A stretch of 64,000 bases of DNA from Shewanella sp. UCD-KL21 (GCF_001957135.1 NZ_MPHK01000012.1:1-64000); one strand, 5' to 3'. Positions 1-10,473 are shown, numbered from the stretch's first letter. Notes: generated by a model from the letters alone, not told the origin. Made by a program: numbers and translations.

Positions 1-276
1 CTTACCGCTTATAATCTCGTCCGTTTAGAGATGGTGGCGATAGCAAAAGAGGCAGAGGTTGCACCCACTCGAATTAGTTTTACGGCAGCAATAAGTCTGA
101 TAGATACCCAATTGAGGTGGCAGGCTCTATCACCTGATGGAAAGTTGCCCGCTAAATTGAAGCAAATGCGTGCCGATATAAAACACTTTATCTTGCCTGA
201 TAAAAGAAAGCACCGAACGTATCCACGTTCAGTGCTTTATATACCTAGCCGCTATCCACTTAGGTTTAAACAGTAA
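1..276 (+). CDS. IS4-family transposase, C-terminal part (cut by window start)
   Basis: The frame is open from base 1 (LTAYNLVRLEM...) to a stop at 274-276. The residues resemble the C-terminus of IS4-type DDE transposases: LTAYNLVR, then VAPTRISF, then a basic tail with FILPDKRK and YPRSV. The upstream part, including any catalytic Asp/Glu residues, lies outside the window, so intactness cannot be judged. The gene stops only 76 bp before the end of the convergent GAPDH gene. I did not identify the terminal inverted repeat or target duplication. It could be a whole insertion sequence or a remnant. Confidence 0.75.
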   Translation, partial: LTAYNLVRLEMVAIAKEAEVAPTRISFTAAISLIDTQLRWQALSPDGKLPAKLKQMRADIKHFILPDKRKHRTYPRSVLYIPSRYPLRFKQ

Positions 277-352
277 TGCTTATCCGAACGGCATTACTTC
301 AAAGAAGTGCTTTTAATAAATTAATTGCGCTTAGGCATTAATAGGGTTCTGT

Positions 353-1789
353 TTATGCGCTCGGTAAAGACAAAGTCGTAATTCCCAGCATTTTTTGCAT
401 CACGCCCACTACCTGACAGCTATAACCAAATTCATTGTCATACCAAACATACAAAATTGCACGTTTACCTTCTGCAATTGTTGCTTGAGAGTCAACAACG
501 CCAGCATAACGCGAGCCCACTAGGTCACTAGAAACAATCTCAGTAGATTCAGTAAAATCGATTTGATTACGCAGCTCTGAAGTTAATGCCACATCTTTAA
601 GATATTCATTTAATTCGTCACGGTTTGTTTCACCGTTTAAATTAACACTAATGATAGCCATTGACACATTAGGTGTCGGAACACGTATCGCATTACCTGT
701 TAGCTTACCTTCAAGCACTGGTAATGCTTTAGAGACAGCTTTAGCAGCACCTGTTTCAGTAATAACCATGTTTAATGGCGCGCTGCGGCCACGGCGATCA
801 GCACTGTGATAGTTATCAATCAAGTTTTGATCGTTCGTATAAGAGTGAATGGTTTCTACATGGCCATTTTCAATACCGTACTTATCATTAACTGCTTTTA
901 GAACCGGTGTAATAGCATTAGTCGTACAACTAGCAGCAGAAACAATGATGTCTTCTGGTAAAATGTCATTTTCATTGACACCATAAACAACATTTTTAAT
1001 AGCGCCTTTAGCTGGAGCCGTTAACAGAACCTTACTGGCACCTTTACTCTTAAGGTGCAAACCAAGGCCTGCTTCATCTTTCCAAATACCGGTATTATCA
1101 ACAACCAGTGCATCATTAATACCGTACTGGGTATAATCAACTTCATCAGGTGAATTAGCATAGATTATTTGAATGTAAGTACCATTGGCGATTAATGCGT
1201 TGTTCTCTTCATCAACTTCAACAGAGCCATTGAAAGAACCATGCACTGAATCACGACGTAATAAGCTAGCACGTTTTTCTAAATCGCCTTTCTTGCCACC
1301 ACGAAGTACGATAGCACGAAGACATAATTTGTTGCTTTGGCCGGTTTTTTCAATCATCAGCCGTGCTAATAACCGTCCTATTCGACCAAAACCGTATAGC
1401 ACAACATCTTTAGCGGCAACATCATCACCAAAATTTATGCCCGCTTCTAAAGCGTGAGTCATATAAGATTGAATTTGTGATGCATCAGAGTGTTCACGCC
1501 AGTAATTAATGGCAAGCTTGCCAATATCGACTTTACAATGCTTAACTGACAATTTACTTAACGCTTCTACAAATGGGAAACTTTCGCGTAAGCGTAACTT
1601 ATCGCCAATGTGACGACGAACTAAGCGATGCGCTTTAATAATTTCTATTGTTGATGCGTTTAAAAGTGGTTTACCAAAAATTAAGACTTCAACGCCTTGA
1701 TTACGGTATAATTTCCCAAGTAAAGGCTGCATAGCCTCAGCCATTTCGAAACGTTCTTGCCAACTTTGTAGGTGTTTATCAGCGCTCAT
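353..1789 (-). CDS. gapB: NAD(P)-dependent glyceraldehyde-3-phosphate dehydrogenase, long form
   Basis: Interconverts glyceraldehyde-3-phosphate and 1,3-bisphosphoglycerate in the cytoplasm. The 478-aa product has about 125 N-terminal residues that ordinary GAPDH (about 335 aa) lacks. The Rossmann motif GFGRIG follows at 133-138, with catalytic Cys288 in SAASCTTN and the active-site His in ETIHSYTNDQ. The start is an ATG behind AAGGATC. It is read away from a second, standard-length GAPDH gene 1.3 kb away, an arrangement typical of Shewanella. I use gapB as the name for this long form; whether it works in glycolysis or gluconeogenesis cannot be read from sequence. The role of the N-terminal extension is unknown to me. 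Confidence 0.9.
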   Translation of the reverse strand: MSADKHLQSWQERFEMAEAMQPLLGKLYRNQGVEVLIFGKPLLNASTIEIIKAHRLVRRHIGDKLRLRESFPFVEALSKLSVKHCKVDIGKLAINYWREHSDASQIQSYMTHALEAGINFGDDVAAKDVVLYGFGRIGRLLARLMIEKTGQSNKLCLRAIVLRGGKKGDLEKRASLLRRDSVHGSFNGSVEVDEENNALIANGTYIQIIYANSPDEVDYTQYGINDALVVDNTGIWKDEAGLGLHLKSKGASKVLLTAPAKGAIKNVVYGVNENDILPEDIIVSAASCTTNAITPVLKAVNDKYGIENGHVETIHSYTNDQNLIDNYHSADRRGRSAPLNMVITETGAAKAVSKALPVLEGKLTGNAIRVPTPNVSMAIISVNLNGETNRDELNEYLKDVALTSELRNQIDFTESTEIVSSDLVGSRYAGVVDSQATIAEGKRAILYVWYDNEFGYSCQVVGVMQKMLGITTLSLPSA

Positions 1790-1950
1790 TAAAAAGATCC
1801 TTTATCTCATATTTCAGCTTTGTTGCAGAAAGAATTGAGTAACAAAAAGAAAAGACCAATAATCAGATTATTGTATGGTTATCCCTTATTAGTCGCCGTC
1901 ATTGTAATGAAATTTGGCGCATTTCACCAGTAAGAAATTTTTACTAAACC

Positions 1951-1965
1951 TGTAATTTTATTAGA
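1951..1965. promoter_or_regulatory. Candidate HexR-type operator between gapB and the DUF2989 gene
   Basis: TGTAATTTTATTAGA fits the palindromic HexR-like pattern TGTAATnnnATTACA except at one right-arm base. HexR is known to control central-carbon genes, including gap genes, in Shewanella and relatives. The site lies 162 bp upstream of the leftward gapB and 24 bp before the rightward lipoprotein start. Assignment to HexR is inferred. Confidence 0.4.
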
Positions 1966-1988
1966 AAAATCACCATCCGGAGCCAGTT

Positions 1989-2819
1989 TTGAACAAAAGT
2001 TTAGTAATAATTACATCATTTTCTCTATTCGCTGCATTATTCGGCCTTTTCGGTTGTGATGTTGGTCGAAATAGTGACGCCATTTGTAAAAAAAATCCTG
2101 AACTTTGTGCCGATTTACACCAAGATAGTTGGTGTTTAGTAGAAAAAGGCGACTTAATTCGCAGTCGTTATCAATTAAAGCAGATAGAAACGCCTTCAGG
2201 AAAGTTACTCTATGAGCAACTCATTAAGCTTGAGTCTTATAGTAAATGCATCGAACTTGCTGCCGGGGTTAAACATGTTATTAATACACACCGAACAGAA
2301 GATCGAGAACGTGCTTATGCTATCAGTACCCAAAACTTAGGCCAATTAAGACAATCCACTCAAGATAACCCTGACCTTTATTTGGCTTACTACCGCTGGA
2401 CCACTTTTAATGATGGTGATTCACGAGATGCTGTCATAGCGGCTGAGCAATCAGGTCAGGTTACAGAAGTTTTCATGTTGTCCCACATTGCCAGTTATTA
2501 TCTAAAGACAAATATTAGCCAATCAAAAGCACTGTATTTATCGCTTTTAGCTAACTCAAACGCAGAAACTTTGGATTCAGACTGGCTTTTAGGTTTAGCT
2601 AGCATTTATCGACGTGAACAAAATCCACAAAATGAATACTTGTTTACCAAAGCCAATTTGTTGATGAGTGATTATGTGGCTTCTGAGCAGAGACTGTTAG
2701 CTTTAATTAGCAATAATAAAGCCTTGGCAGCCAAATTAGACCTCGATGCGCAAAAGTTAGTTAACCAACTTTCCTTAGGACAATTCGATATCAGCCAATT
2801 TAAAACGCGAATTGATTAA
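1989..2819 (+). CDS. DUF2989-type lipoprotein
   Basis: Encodes a 276-aa protein with a lipoprotein signal: hydrophobic residues 4-22 ending in LFGC, with Cys23 as the probable lipidated residue. The rest is soluble, helical in appearance and contains several cysteines (ICKKNPELC, SWC). It resembles the DUF2989 family found next to gap genes in Shewanella and Vibrio. The start is a TTG, since no ATG fits before the signal peptide; CCGGAG lies upstream. It sits between the two GAPDH genes with its own 199-bp upstream region. No function is known. Confidence 0.75.
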   Translation: MNKSLVIITSFSLFAALFGLFGCDVGRNSDAICKKNPELCADLHQDSWCLVEKGDLIRSRYQLKQIETPSGKLLYEQLIKLESYSKCIELAAGVKHVINTHRTEDRERAYAISTQNLGQLRQSTQDNPDLYLAYYRWTTFNDGDSRDAVIAAEQSGQVTEVFMLSHIASYYLKTNISQSKALYLSLLANSNAETLDSDWLLGLASIYRREQNPQNEYLFTKANLLMSDYVASEQRLLALISNNKALAAKLDLDAQKLVNQLSLGQFDISQFKTRID

Positions 2820-2974
2820 AAAACTAGCGCATTATTAACTACAATGAACACATTATATTTTTCACATTTTTGTTGATGACTTACAAAAAAACACAAAAAG
2901 TGTGTGATATATTGAATTCTGTAAATAAAATACAGACATTTGACGCTTAAATTGCCATTTTTCGGCTTTTTTAC

Positions 2975-3009
2975 TTGACGAAAATCGTTAATTTGGTAAT
3001 TTTACTACC
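2975..3009 (+). promoter_or_regulatory. gapA promoter with overlapping HexR-like palindrome
   Basis: TTGACG (2975-2980) and TAATTT (2997-3002) are separated by 16 bp and form a plausible sigma-70 promoter. The palindrome GGTAATTTTACTACC (2995-3009) covers the -10 element and resembles HexR operators (TGTAATnnnATTACA). A regulator bound there would block transcription. The start codon is 46 bp downstream. The HexR assignment is inference from motif and target gene. Confidence 0.45.
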
Positions 3010-3054
3010 ATATGATTTACGAAACAGATTTTATAATCACTTGAGGGATATGCA

Positions 3055-4065
3055 ATGACTATCCGTGTAGCAATTAACGGCTATGGCCGTATCGGTAGAA
3101 ATGTTTTACGTGCGCTTTATGAAAGCGAAAAGGATTACCCAATTGAAATCGTTGCACTCAACGATTTAGGTGATGCTTCAATTAATGCTCACCTTACCAA
3201 GTATGATTCAGTTCACGGTCGTTTTAACGCTAAAGTTGATCATGATGATGAAGCAATTTATGTTAATGGCGATAAAATCCTTACTTTCCAAGAACGTGAC
3301 CCTTCAAAATTGCCTTGGGCAGAATTGAATGTTGATGTTGTTTATGAATGTACTGGTATTTTCACTTCTAAAGAAGCGGTACAGCCACATTTAACAGCGG
3401 GCGCGAAGAAAGTTATTATTTCAGCACCAGGTAAAAATGTCGACGCGACAGTTGTTTATGGCGTAAACAATGACGTACTAACTGCTGACATGACTGTTAT
3501 TTCAAATGCTTCTTGTACAACTAACTGTTTAGCGCCTTTTGCTAAGCCGTTAAATGACGAGATTGGTATTGAATCAGGTTTAATGACAACTATTCATGCT
3601 TACACTAACGATCAACGTTTATCAGATGTATACCATACTGATTTACGCCGTGCTCGTGCTGCTGCAATGTCTATGATCCCTACGCAAACTGGTGCTGCGG
3701 CAGCTGTAGGACTTGTTGTACCTGAGCTTCAAGGTAAGTTTGACGGTTTAGCCGTTCGTGTACCGACTGTAAACGTATCTTTAGTTGATTTAACCTTTGT
3801 TGCTGGTCGCGACACTAGCGTTGATGAAATTAATGCCATCATCACTAAGGCAGCACAAATTGCGCCATTGAGTGAAGTACTGGCAGTTAATGAAGAGCCA
3901 TTAGTATCAATCGACTTTAACCATAATGCGTTTTCATCAAACTTTGATGCGACACAAACACGCGTTAATGGCCGTTTGGTAAAAGTTATGTCTTGGTATG
4001 ATAACGAATGGGGTTTCAGTAACCGCATGCTAGATAATACCGTTGCACTTATGAATGCTAAGTAA
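3055..4065 (+). CDS. gapA: Glyceraldehyde-3-phosphate dehydrogenase, standard form
   Basis: A 336-aa phosphorylating GAPDH, the usual length. The Rossmann motif NGYGRIGRN lies at residues 8-16, catalytic Cys154 in SNASCTTNC, and the active-site His in TIHAYTNDQ. The ATG follows GAGGGATATGCA. It is clearly a different enzyme form from the 478-aa protein encoded upstream on the opposite strand, which makes a division between glycolytic and gluconeogenic directions or between NAD and NADP use plausible. It is followed at once by an intrinsic terminator, so it is a single-gene transcript. Confidence 0.95.
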   Translation: MTIRVAINGYGRIGRNVLRALYESEKDYPIEIVALNDLGDASINAHLTKYDSVHGRFNAKVDHDDEAIYVNGDKILTFQERDPSKLPWAELNVDVVYECTGIFTSKEAVQPHLTAGAKKVIISAPGKNVDATVVYGVNNDVLTADMTVISNASCTTNCLAPFAKPLNDEIGIESGLMTTIHAYTNDQRLSDVYHTDLRRARAAAMSMIPTQTGAAAAVGLVVPELQGKFDGLAVRVPTVNVSLVDLTFVAGRDTSVDEINAIITKAAQIAPLSEVLAVNEEPLVSIDFNHNAFSSNFDATQTRVNGRLVKVMSWYDNEWGFSNRMLDNTVALMNAK

Positions 4066-4091
4066 TTCATAGCAGTCATTTGACTAACATG

Positions 4092-4120
4092 AAAAAGCCC
4101 TGCAATTGCAGGGCTTTTTA
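4092..4120 (+). terminator. Intrinsic terminator after gapA
   Basis: A perfect inverted repeat of AAAAAGCCCTGCAA followed by a T-run lies 27 bp after the gapA stop codon. The A/T-flanked hairpin could also stop leftward nadA transcripts, whose gene ends at 4170. Confidence 0.9.
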
Positions 4121-4169
4121 TTGTCGGTCATTTAGCTTAGTAATACTAAGCTAAATCTTACATACTAAA

Positions 4170-5237
4170 TTAGGCGTTGCCTTTTACTTTCATATTAAGG
4201 GTCTGAGCAAAATTTAGCATTCTATTAAGTGGCACTAACGCATCATCACGTAAAGCGTCATCAACAAACACTTCATGGGTTGTTTTATCTACACTACTTA
4301 GCGATGCTTCAATCGCTTGAAGACCATTCATAGCCATCCAAGGACAATGGGCACAGCTTTTACAAGTGGCGCCATTACCGCCTGTTGGCGCTTCAATAAG
4401 TGTCTTACCTGGCGCTGCTTGTTGCATTTTATAAAAAATGCCACGATCAGTTGCTACAATGAATTGCTGATTATCCATCATTTGTGCAGCTTTAATTAAC
4501 TGACTAGTTGAACCCACTGCATCTGCTAGTGCCACTACATTTGCTGGTGATTCTGGATGGACGAGTACGGCAGCATCTGGATATTGTATTTTTAATTCAC
4601 GTAAGGCTTTTGCTTTAAATTCGTCATGAACAATACAATCACCCTGCCACATCAGCATATCGGCGCCCGTTTCTTTAGCGATATAACTGCCTAAATGTCT
4701 GTCTGGGCCCCAGATGATTTTCTTGCCTTCACTATCTAAGTGTTCAACAATTTCAAGGGCGATACTTGATGTAACAACCCAATCTGCACGCGCTTTAACA
4801 GCGGCAGAGGTGTTAGCGTAGACCACAACGGTATGATCTGGATGAGCATCGCAAAATGCCGAAAACTGCTCAATTGGACAACCAATATCAAGTGAACAGG
4901 TAGCATCTAAAGTGGGCATTAGAATGGTTTTTTCAGGGCTAAGAATTTTAGCCGTTTCGCCCATAAATTTAACGCCAGCAACAATTAACGTTTTAGCAGG
5001 ATGATCACGACCAAAGCGTGCCATTTCTAGAGAATCAGATACGCATCCACCTGTCTCTTCTGCTAAGGCTTGAATTTCAGGATCAGTATAATAATGTGCA
5101 ACAAGAACCGCATTTTGTTCTTTTAAAAGCTGTTTTATTTTTTGTTTATAATCAGCCTTTTCGGCTTCAGTTAATACAGCGGGTTTTGCGGGAAAAGGAT
5201 ATTCGATTGAAGCGATATTCGGTGCCGAAGTGATCAT
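4170..5237 (-). CDS. nadA: Quinolinate synthase
   Basis: Condenses iminoaspartate with dihydroxyacetone phosphate to quinolinate, the second step of de novo NAD synthesis. The 355-aa protein carries the conserved cysteines expected to hold a [4Fe-4S] cluster: [21 protein letters not shown] and the C-terminal [17 protein letters not shown] near residue 46 is the family signature. The ATG at 5237 has only a weak Shine-Dalgarno (TCGGA). It is a single gene facing gapA tail to tail. Confidence 0.95.
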   Translation of the reverse strand: MITSAPNIASIEYPFPAKPAVLTEAEKADYKQKIKQLLKEQNAVLVAHYYTDPEIQALAEETGGCVSDSLEMARFGRDHPAKTLIVAGVKFMGETAKILSPEKTILMPTLDATCSLDIGCPIEQFSAFCDAHPDHTVVVYANTSAAVKARADWVVTSSIALEIVEHLDSEGKKIIWGPDRHLGSYIAKETGADMLMWQGDCIVHDEFKAKALRELKIQYPDAAVLVHPESPANVVALADAVGSTSQLIKAAQMMDNQQFIVATDRGIFYKMQQAAPGKTLIEAPTGGNGATCKSCAHCPWMAMNGLQAIEASLSSVDKTTHEVFVDDALRDDALVPLNRMLNFAQTLNMKVKGNA

Positions 5238-5293
5238 TTTGAGTCCGAGAAGTTACAACGTTTGAGTATTATACAAAATCGGCCCATAAAATT

Positions 5294-5315
5294 AAAGGAC
5301 GCTTTCGCGTCCTTT
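5294..5315 (-). terminator. Intrinsic terminator of the bkd operon
   Basis: AAAGGACGC, a TTTC loop and GCGTCCTTT form a perfect 9-bp hairpin. On the minus strand it is followed by TTTAATTTT, 37 bp past the bkdB stop. Confidence 0.75.
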
Positions 5316-5351
5316 AGTGTATCTGGCTAACCTATTTTGAAACTGATGGAA

Positions 5352-6950
5352 TCAGCGCATTGCTAATAACATCTCTTGAGGTTGTTCCAGATATAGCTTC
5401 CATAAATTACAAAAACGGGCAATGGTGCCACCATCAATTACGCGATGATCACCAGACCAGCTAACTTGCATTATTTTACGTGCTTCAACTTCACCGTTTT
5501 CATTAAAGCGCGGCAGGGTTTGTAGTTTACCCAACGCGACAATGGCTACTTCAGGTTTATTGATGATTGGCGTTGCCACTGTGCCACCGAGTGCACCAAT
5601 ATTAGAAATAGAAATCGTGCCACCTTTAAGATCTGCAGGTGAAACACGGCCACTGCGAGCAGCAGTGGTTAAACGAGTAATTTCAGCAGCAACTTCTAGG
5701 ATAGATTTGTTTTGCACGTCTTTAACATTAGGTACTAACAAACCGACTTTTGAATCAACGGCCATACCAATGTTATGGGAAGCTTTATACGTCAGCTCAG
5801 TACATTCAGAATTGACCTGACTATTCAGCACAGGGAATTCGTTAATGGCTAACGACATTGCTTTCATGAAAAATGGCATCATTGTTAGCTTAACTTCATC
5901 TGTAGAGTAGCGTTGCTTCATTTCGGCGCGCAAGGCAACTAAATCTGTTAAGTCAAACTCTTCACAATAGGTAAAATGCGGTATGGTCGAAACAGACTCG
6001 ACCATCATTTTCGCCATAACCGCTTTAACACCTTTGATAGCTTCGACTTTATCAGTTGCGCTGGATTCTATTGTCGCTGACGTAATAACTGCTGCGGCTT
6101 GGTTATTGGCCACAGCAGTAGAAACTGTGGTAGATTTTGGCTTCGCTGCAGTTAAGTGGCTTTCAATATCTTCTTTATAGACACGACCACTTTTACCAGA
6201 TCCTTTCACATCGGCAATATTGATATCTAAGCTACGGGCTAAACGTCGCACTGCAGGACTGGCTAATGCTTTGCCTTGTACAACAGGCTCAGATGAAACA
6301 TTTACAGCCGCTTGGGTTGCTGGTACATCAGTTACAACGGTATTTGCTACTGAGGTAGATTCAACTTCGATGGCAAATAAAGGTTCATGTACTTTTGCAA
6401 GCTGGCCTTTTCGATAATGAAGTTTAACAATAGTGCCATTTTTTATTGCTGGAATTTGAACCAAAGCTTTGTCTGTCATCACATCAGCAATCGGTTGATC
6501 TTCAACCACGCTATCGCCTTCTTCGACTAACCACTCAACCAGTTCACACTCTACAATACCTTCACCAATATCTGGCAATAAAAACTCTTCAATCGCTTTA
6601 CCCGTTACAGGGGCTTGCGGCGCATGTTGAATCGAGTCATTGCTCGGTGTATGGCTTACGTCATTTTTTGCTGCCGGCTCTGTCGAACTGACAGAAGGTT
6701 CGGCAGCAGTTGCATCCATATCGACCGCATAAAGTGGTGCATGTACTTTAGCAATATCGCCTTTGGCATAATACAGCTTAGTAATAACGCCACCATGTGG
6801 TGCAGGAATTTGCACTAAAGCTTTATCGGTCATGACATCTGCGATGGGTTGATCTTCAACGACTAAGTCGCCTTCTTTAACCATCCAATCGACAAGCTCA
6901 CATTCAACAACACCTTCACCAATATCCGGCAAAATAAAATCTTTTATCAT
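5352..6950 (-). CDS. bkdB: Branched-chain 2-oxoacid dehydrogenase E2 (dihydrolipoyl acyltransferase), two lipoyl domains
   Basis: E2 core of the complex that converts branched-chain 2-oxoacids to acyl-CoAs. The 532-aa protein has two near-identical lipoyl domains (about 1-75 and 120-195), each with the lipoylation lysine in MTDKALVQIP. A peripheral-subunit-binding domain follows (about 230-265, VRRLARSLDI), and the catalytic domain ends with the HRVIDGG histidine motif. Linkers are Ala/Ser/Thr/Val-rich. Two lipoyl domains are unusual, since many Bkd E2 proteins have one. The ATG follows AGGAGCAAGAT. It is the last gene of bkdA1-A2-B. The E3 lipoamide dehydrogenase is not encoded here. Confidence 0.95.
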   Translation of the reverse strand: MIKDFILPDIGEGVVECELVDWMVKEGDLVVEDQPIADVMTDKALVQIPAPHGGVITKLYYAKGDIAKVHAPLYAVDMDATAAEPSVSSTEPAAKNDVSHTPSNDSIQHAPQAPVTGKAIEEFLLPDIGEGIVECELVEWLVEEGDSVVEDQPIADVMTDKALVQIPAIKNGTIVKLHYRKGQLAKVHEPLFAIEVESTSVANTVVTDVPATQAAVNVSSEPVVQGKALASPAVRRLARSLDINIADVKGSGKSGRVYKEDIESHLTAAKPKSTTVSTAVANNQAAAVITSATIESSATDKVEAIKGVKAVMAKMMVESVSTIPHFTYCEEFDLTDLVALRAEMKQRYSTDEVKLTMMPFFMKAMSLAINEFPVLNSQVNSECTELTYKASHNIGMAVDSKVGLLVPNVKDVQNKSILEVAAEITRLTTAARSGRVSPADLKGGTISISNIGALGGTVATPIINKPEVAIVALGKLQTLPRFNENGEVEARKIMQVSWSGDHRVIDGGTIARFCNLWKLYLEQPQEMLLAMR

Positions 6951-6959
6951 ATCTTGCTC

Positions 6960-7937
6960 CTAGAAATTAACTGATGCTTTAATGGCTTCAAATGTTTTAA
7001 GCTCATCTGGCATGTATTCTTTTTCAAGAATAAGCGGGTATGGTGTATCTAAGCCACATACTCGACTAATGGGTGATTCAAGGCTTAAGAAACATTCCTG
7101 CTGAATTGTTGCGGCAATTTCACCTGCAAATCCACCTGTTAATGGCGCTTCGTGATTTATTAATAGCCGTCCCGTTTTCTTAACTGAAGCGGCAACGGTG
7201 TCAATATCCCAAGGTGCCAAAGTGCGCAAGTCGATAATTTCAGATGAAATACCTTCTTTTTCAGCCATCAGCGCTGCTTTTTCAAGGATTTCCATTTGTG
7301 CGCCCCAACCTAGTAAAGTGATATCAGTACCTGATTTAACCACTTCTGCTTTACCTAGCTCGATCTCATAATCGCCAGCGGGCACTTCGCCAACTGAAGC
7401 ACGATAAAGACGTTTAGGCTCAAAGAAAATAATTGGATTAGGATCACGTATAGAGGCAAGTAACAGCCCTTTTGCTTGCTCTGGGTTACGTGGAATAACA
7501 ACTTTCAAACCAGGCGTTTGAGTAAAGTACGCTTCTGGAGATTGCGAGTGATAATGACCACCTGCAATACCACCACCATAAGGGGTTCTAAAAGTCAGTC
7601 CGCCAACATCAAACTGATTACCACTGCGGTATCTGAATTTTGCTGACTCATTAACGATTTGGTCAAAGGCTGGAAAGATATAATCAGCGAATTGGATCTC
7701 TGCCACAGCAGTCATGCCATTTGAGGCTAAACCATTCGCAAAGCCTGCAATACCTTGCTCGGTTAATGGTGTATTAAAGCAACGATCACGGCCAAACTTT
7801 TCCTGTAATCCTGATGTCGCACGGAAAACTCCACCAAAGTGGCCAACATCTTCACCAAACACAACCATTCTTTCGTCAGCGGTCATCGCAATTGATAACG
7901 CATCATTAATGGCGTGTAACATGTTCATTTCAGCCAC
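6960..7937 (-). CDS. bkdA2: Branched-chain 2-oxoacid dehydrogenase E1 beta subunit
   Basis: A 325-aa transketolase-like E1 beta that pairs with the upstream alpha subunit to decarboxylate branched-chain 2-oxoacids using thiamine diphosphate. It carries the typical [15 protein letters not shown] and [15 protein letters not shown] segments. The start is a GTG (GTG GCT GAA ATG) two bases after the bkdA1 stop, with GGGAGAG formed by the end of bkdA1 as ribosome-binding site, so translation is probably coupled. The bkdB start is 9 bp downstream of its stop. Confidence 0.93.
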   Translation of the reverse strand: MAEMNMLHAINDALSIAMTADERMVVFGEDVGHFGGVFRATSGLQEKFGRDRCFNTPLTEQGIAGFANGLASNGMTAVAEIQFADYIFPAFDQIVNESAKFRYRSGNQFDVGGLTFRTPYGGGIAGGHYHSQSPEAYFTQTPGLKVVIPRNPEQAKGLLLASIRDPNPIIFFEPKRLYRASVGEVPAGDYEIELGKAEVVKSGTDITLLGWGAQMEILEKAALMAEKEGISSEIIDLRTLAPWDIDTVAASVKKTGRLLINHEAPLTGGFAGEIAATIQQECFLSLESPISRVCGLDTPYPLILEKEYMPDELKTFEAIKASVNF

Positions 7938-7939
7938 GA

Positions 7940-9118
7940 TTAAACTCTCCCTGCACTTTTAGGATACGACTTAGGATATTTTTTGATGTGTTGCTTTAGT
8001 TCAGCTAATTGCTTTTCTAAAACTGGTGTCGGCTTGTCTAATACATCAGTGATGAGCAGATCAATATGAGGCAACGGTACTTTTTCAGCCACTTTAACCG
8101 CATTAAGCACTTCTTCACGATATTTCTCATAAAAACCAATATCGTCTTTTTCATTTAGCCAATCTTTGTTAATCATCCAAAGTTTGAAACGTTTAACCGG
8201 ATCGTGTTGCTCCCATTTCGCTTCTTCTTCTTTAGAGCGATAACCTGAAGGATCATCTGAAGACGAGTGCGCCCCTAAACGGTACGTCATGGCTTCTATC
8301 AATACTGGAGCATTATGCTCCAGTGCATAAGCACGCGCCTGCTGAGTTGCAGCAAGTACCGCTAACATGTCATTACCATCAACACGTATTGTATGCATAC
8401 CATAACCAACACCACGACTGGCAATGCCATTACCTGCAAATTGCTCTTCAGTTGGCGTTGAAATCGCGTAACCATTGTTACGACAGAAAAAGATAGTTGG
8501 CGATTTTAATACCGCAGCCATATTTAGACCGGCGTGGAAATCCCCTTCAGATGCTGCACCTTCACCAAAATAGCAAATGGCAACATTGCGTTTGCCTTGT
8601 AATTTAAAGGCGTGGGCGACACCTGTCGCTTGAGGTATTTGGGTTGCAAGAGGCGATGAAATAGTTTGGTAATTGAGTTCTTTACTACCGTAATGAATTG
8701 GCATTTGTCTGCCTTTACCCAAATCTTTTTCATTACTGAACATTTGGTTCATAAATTGCTCAGTGGTAAAGCCACGATAGCGTAAAGACGCATGTTCACG
8801 GTATTGCGCTAAAATGACATCACCGTCATCAAGGGCTGCGGTACTGCCGATGATAGAAGCTTCTTCACCCGTACAGGTCATATAAAAGCTGATTCGGCCT
8901 TGTCTTTGGGCACTTAACATACGTTCATCTAATACTCGGGTAAATACACAAGTATCATAGATCCGCTCAGCTAAGGCTTTATCGATAACAGGCATAACGG
9001 CGTTTTCGTAAGTTGTGCCGTCTGCTTGTAGAATTTTTAAAATCGGAATGTGCAATGAAGCTTTGTCTAAGAAGCTGACACGATGCACTGTTTCATTATT
9101 CAGTGTTGCGTTGCTCAT
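7940..9118 (-). CDS. bkdA1: Branched-chain 2-oxoacid dehydrogenase E1 alpha subunit
   Basis: A 392-aa E1 alpha with the thiamine-diphosphate motif [10 protein letters not shown] followed by [10 protein letters not shown] and the phosphorylation-loop-like [10 protein letters not shown]. It acts in valine, leucine and isoleucine catabolism with BkdA2 and BkdB. The ATG follows AAGAGCACAAT. As first gene of the operon it lies 45 bp downstream of a TATAAT box and a perfect 14-bp palindrome that I read as a LiuR-type operator. Confidence 0.93.
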   Translation of the reverse strand: MSNATLNNETVHRVSFLDKASLHIPILKILQADGTTYENAVMPVIDKALAERIYDTCVFTRVLDERMLSAQRQGRISFYMTCTGEEASIIGSTAALDDGDVILAQYREHASLRYRGFTTEQFMNQMFSNEKDLGKGRQMPIHYGSKELNYQTISSPLATQIPQATGVAHAFKLQGKRNVAICYFGEGAASEGDFHAGLNMAAVLKSPTIFFCRNNGYAISTPTEEQFAGNGIASRGVGYGMHTIRVDGNDMLAVLAATQQARAYALEHNAPVLIEAMTYRLGAHSSSDDPSGYRSKEEEAKWEQHDPVKRFKLWMINKDWLNEKDDIGFYEKYREEVLNAVKVAEKVPLPHIDLLITDVLDKPTPVLEKQLAELKQHIKKYPKSYPKSAGRV

Positions 9119-9162
9119 ATTGTGCTCTTGTTATTTGTAGCCTTAAAATTTAAAGCCTAATT

Positions 9163-9194
9163 ATTATATGCGAACGAACATTACGTTAACGTAA
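9163..9194 (-). promoter_or_regulatory. bkd promoter with candidate LiuR operator
   Basis: On the minus strand TATAAT (9163-9168) lies 45 bp before bkdA1. The perfect palindrome TTACGTTAACGTAA (9181-9194) covers the -35 region. LiuR, a MerR-family regulator of branched-chain amino acid catabolism in Shewanella and relatives, binds ACGT-rich palindromes of this general kind. The assignment is inferred from motif and target operon. Confidence 0.5.
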
Positions 9195-9267
9195 ACTTAC
9201 TATCAACTATTGTTCATTCCTGTTAGTGAATATCATGTCATATAAAATGTATATCTAGCTTTACAAC

Positions 9268-10299
9268 TTATTGAATATCTTCATTGGGTGCTGGCACTAG
9301 ACATAATACTGTACGTTGACCCACAGGTACATTTTCATTAGGAAAAACGATAGCTTCATAAGGATGTATAACCTTGATTTCTGCGCCAGCTTCCGTTGCT
9401 AATACATGGTTTTGTTCAAAACCTGTAAAGTTTACTGTAGATTTATCAAAGGTAAATTTAAAATCATCGACATGCTTATAGATCGAACGGGACACTTTAT
9501 ATAAGTTAAGTTTGTCTTTATCAAATGCTGGCAAACTGAGTTGTTGCTCAGTCAGTAGTAGTCGTAACATATTCTTAGTATTGGCAAATTTCACCATATC
9601 ATTTTCGCCAAATGGCATCACTTTACCCAATTCAACAGTAAAAGCATCGGCATTAAATTGCTCAGATGAATAATAGCTAAATGTGGTTGTGGGTTCGTGA
9701 TGGAATAAAATCGTATCAACATCGCAAGCGGCTAAAAACATCATTTGCTCAGCACTAAAACTGCGCCCTGGCCTGTAAGGATAAATCGCAAATTTTTCAT
9801 GTTTAGACGGTTTTATAGCGGTATGTAAATCGTAATGTATTCGTTGTGAGCTATTATTTTGTCGATAGAAATCCGCTACATATTCCTCTAGTTTTTTTGC
9901 TCTTATTCTTTCTTTATTTGATAAACCTAAACCGGAAGAATGTGCCCCACTGAACAAACGATTCATATTTTCTTCTACAAAGCGTGTTTGGGTGAGTATG
10001 GAATCTGGATTACCAACTATAAACAAAACTCTATGTTTTGTAACGATTTTTTCTTTTAATAAATTACTTATGAGTTCGTTACAGATTTCAATAGGTGCTG
10101 TTTCGTTACCATGTATGGCACAAGATAAAACAATGTCTTTAGTCGAGCCTTGAGCTGGCTCAAAACAAATGATCCCGTTATCTAAAATCGTTACTGTTGT
10201 TTTATTTGACAATTCAAAGCGCTGTGCTGGCACCTTGTTATTAATGTTAGTTAACGTAAATGCTAAAAAATCTTTGTCATCCATTAATTGTTGAAACAC
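9268..10299 (-). CDS. astE: Succinylglutamate desuccinylase
   Basis: Zinc hydrolase of the AspA/AstE family, the final step of the arginine succinyltransferase pathway (N-succinylglutamate to succinate and glutamate). The 343-aa protein has the zinc ligands in [12 protein letters not shown] (HxxE) and DLHTAI, and a late catalytic Glu in FTVELGKV. The start is a GTG behind a strong AAGGAG. No other ast genes are adjacent, so it is a detached member of the pathway. Assignment to the AstE subfamily over other M14-like deacylases is likely but rests on recognition only. Confidence 0.85.
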   Translation of the reverse strand: MFQQLMDDKDFLAFTLTNINNKVPAQRFELSNKTTVTILDNGIICFEPAQGSTKDIVLSCAIHGNETAPIEICNELISNLLKEKIVTKHRVLFIVGNPDSILTQTRFVEENMNRLFSGAHSSGLGLSNKERIRAKKLEEYVADFYRQNNSSQRIHYDLHTAIKPSKHEKFAIYPYRPGRSFSAEQMMFLAACDVDTILFHHEPTTTFSYYSSEQFNADAFTVELGKVMPFGENDMVKFANTKNMLRLLLTEQQLSLPAFDKDKLNLYKVSRSIYKHVDDFKFTFDKSTVNFTGFEQNHVLATEAGAEIKVIHPYEAIVFPNENVPVGQRTVLCLVPAPNEDIQ

Positions 10300-10473
10300 G
10301 CTGACTCCTTGAATGCGGCTTTAAATATTGAATGGTTTCAAACGGTAGTCGGATTCTATCACATCTAGGGGAAGCTAACGTTAAGTAACATTTAACAGAG
10401 TGTAAATCTTTGCTTGCATTATCTATAAGATTAAATATACTTTTAGCCATCTAGACTTCTTTACGGGTATCGT

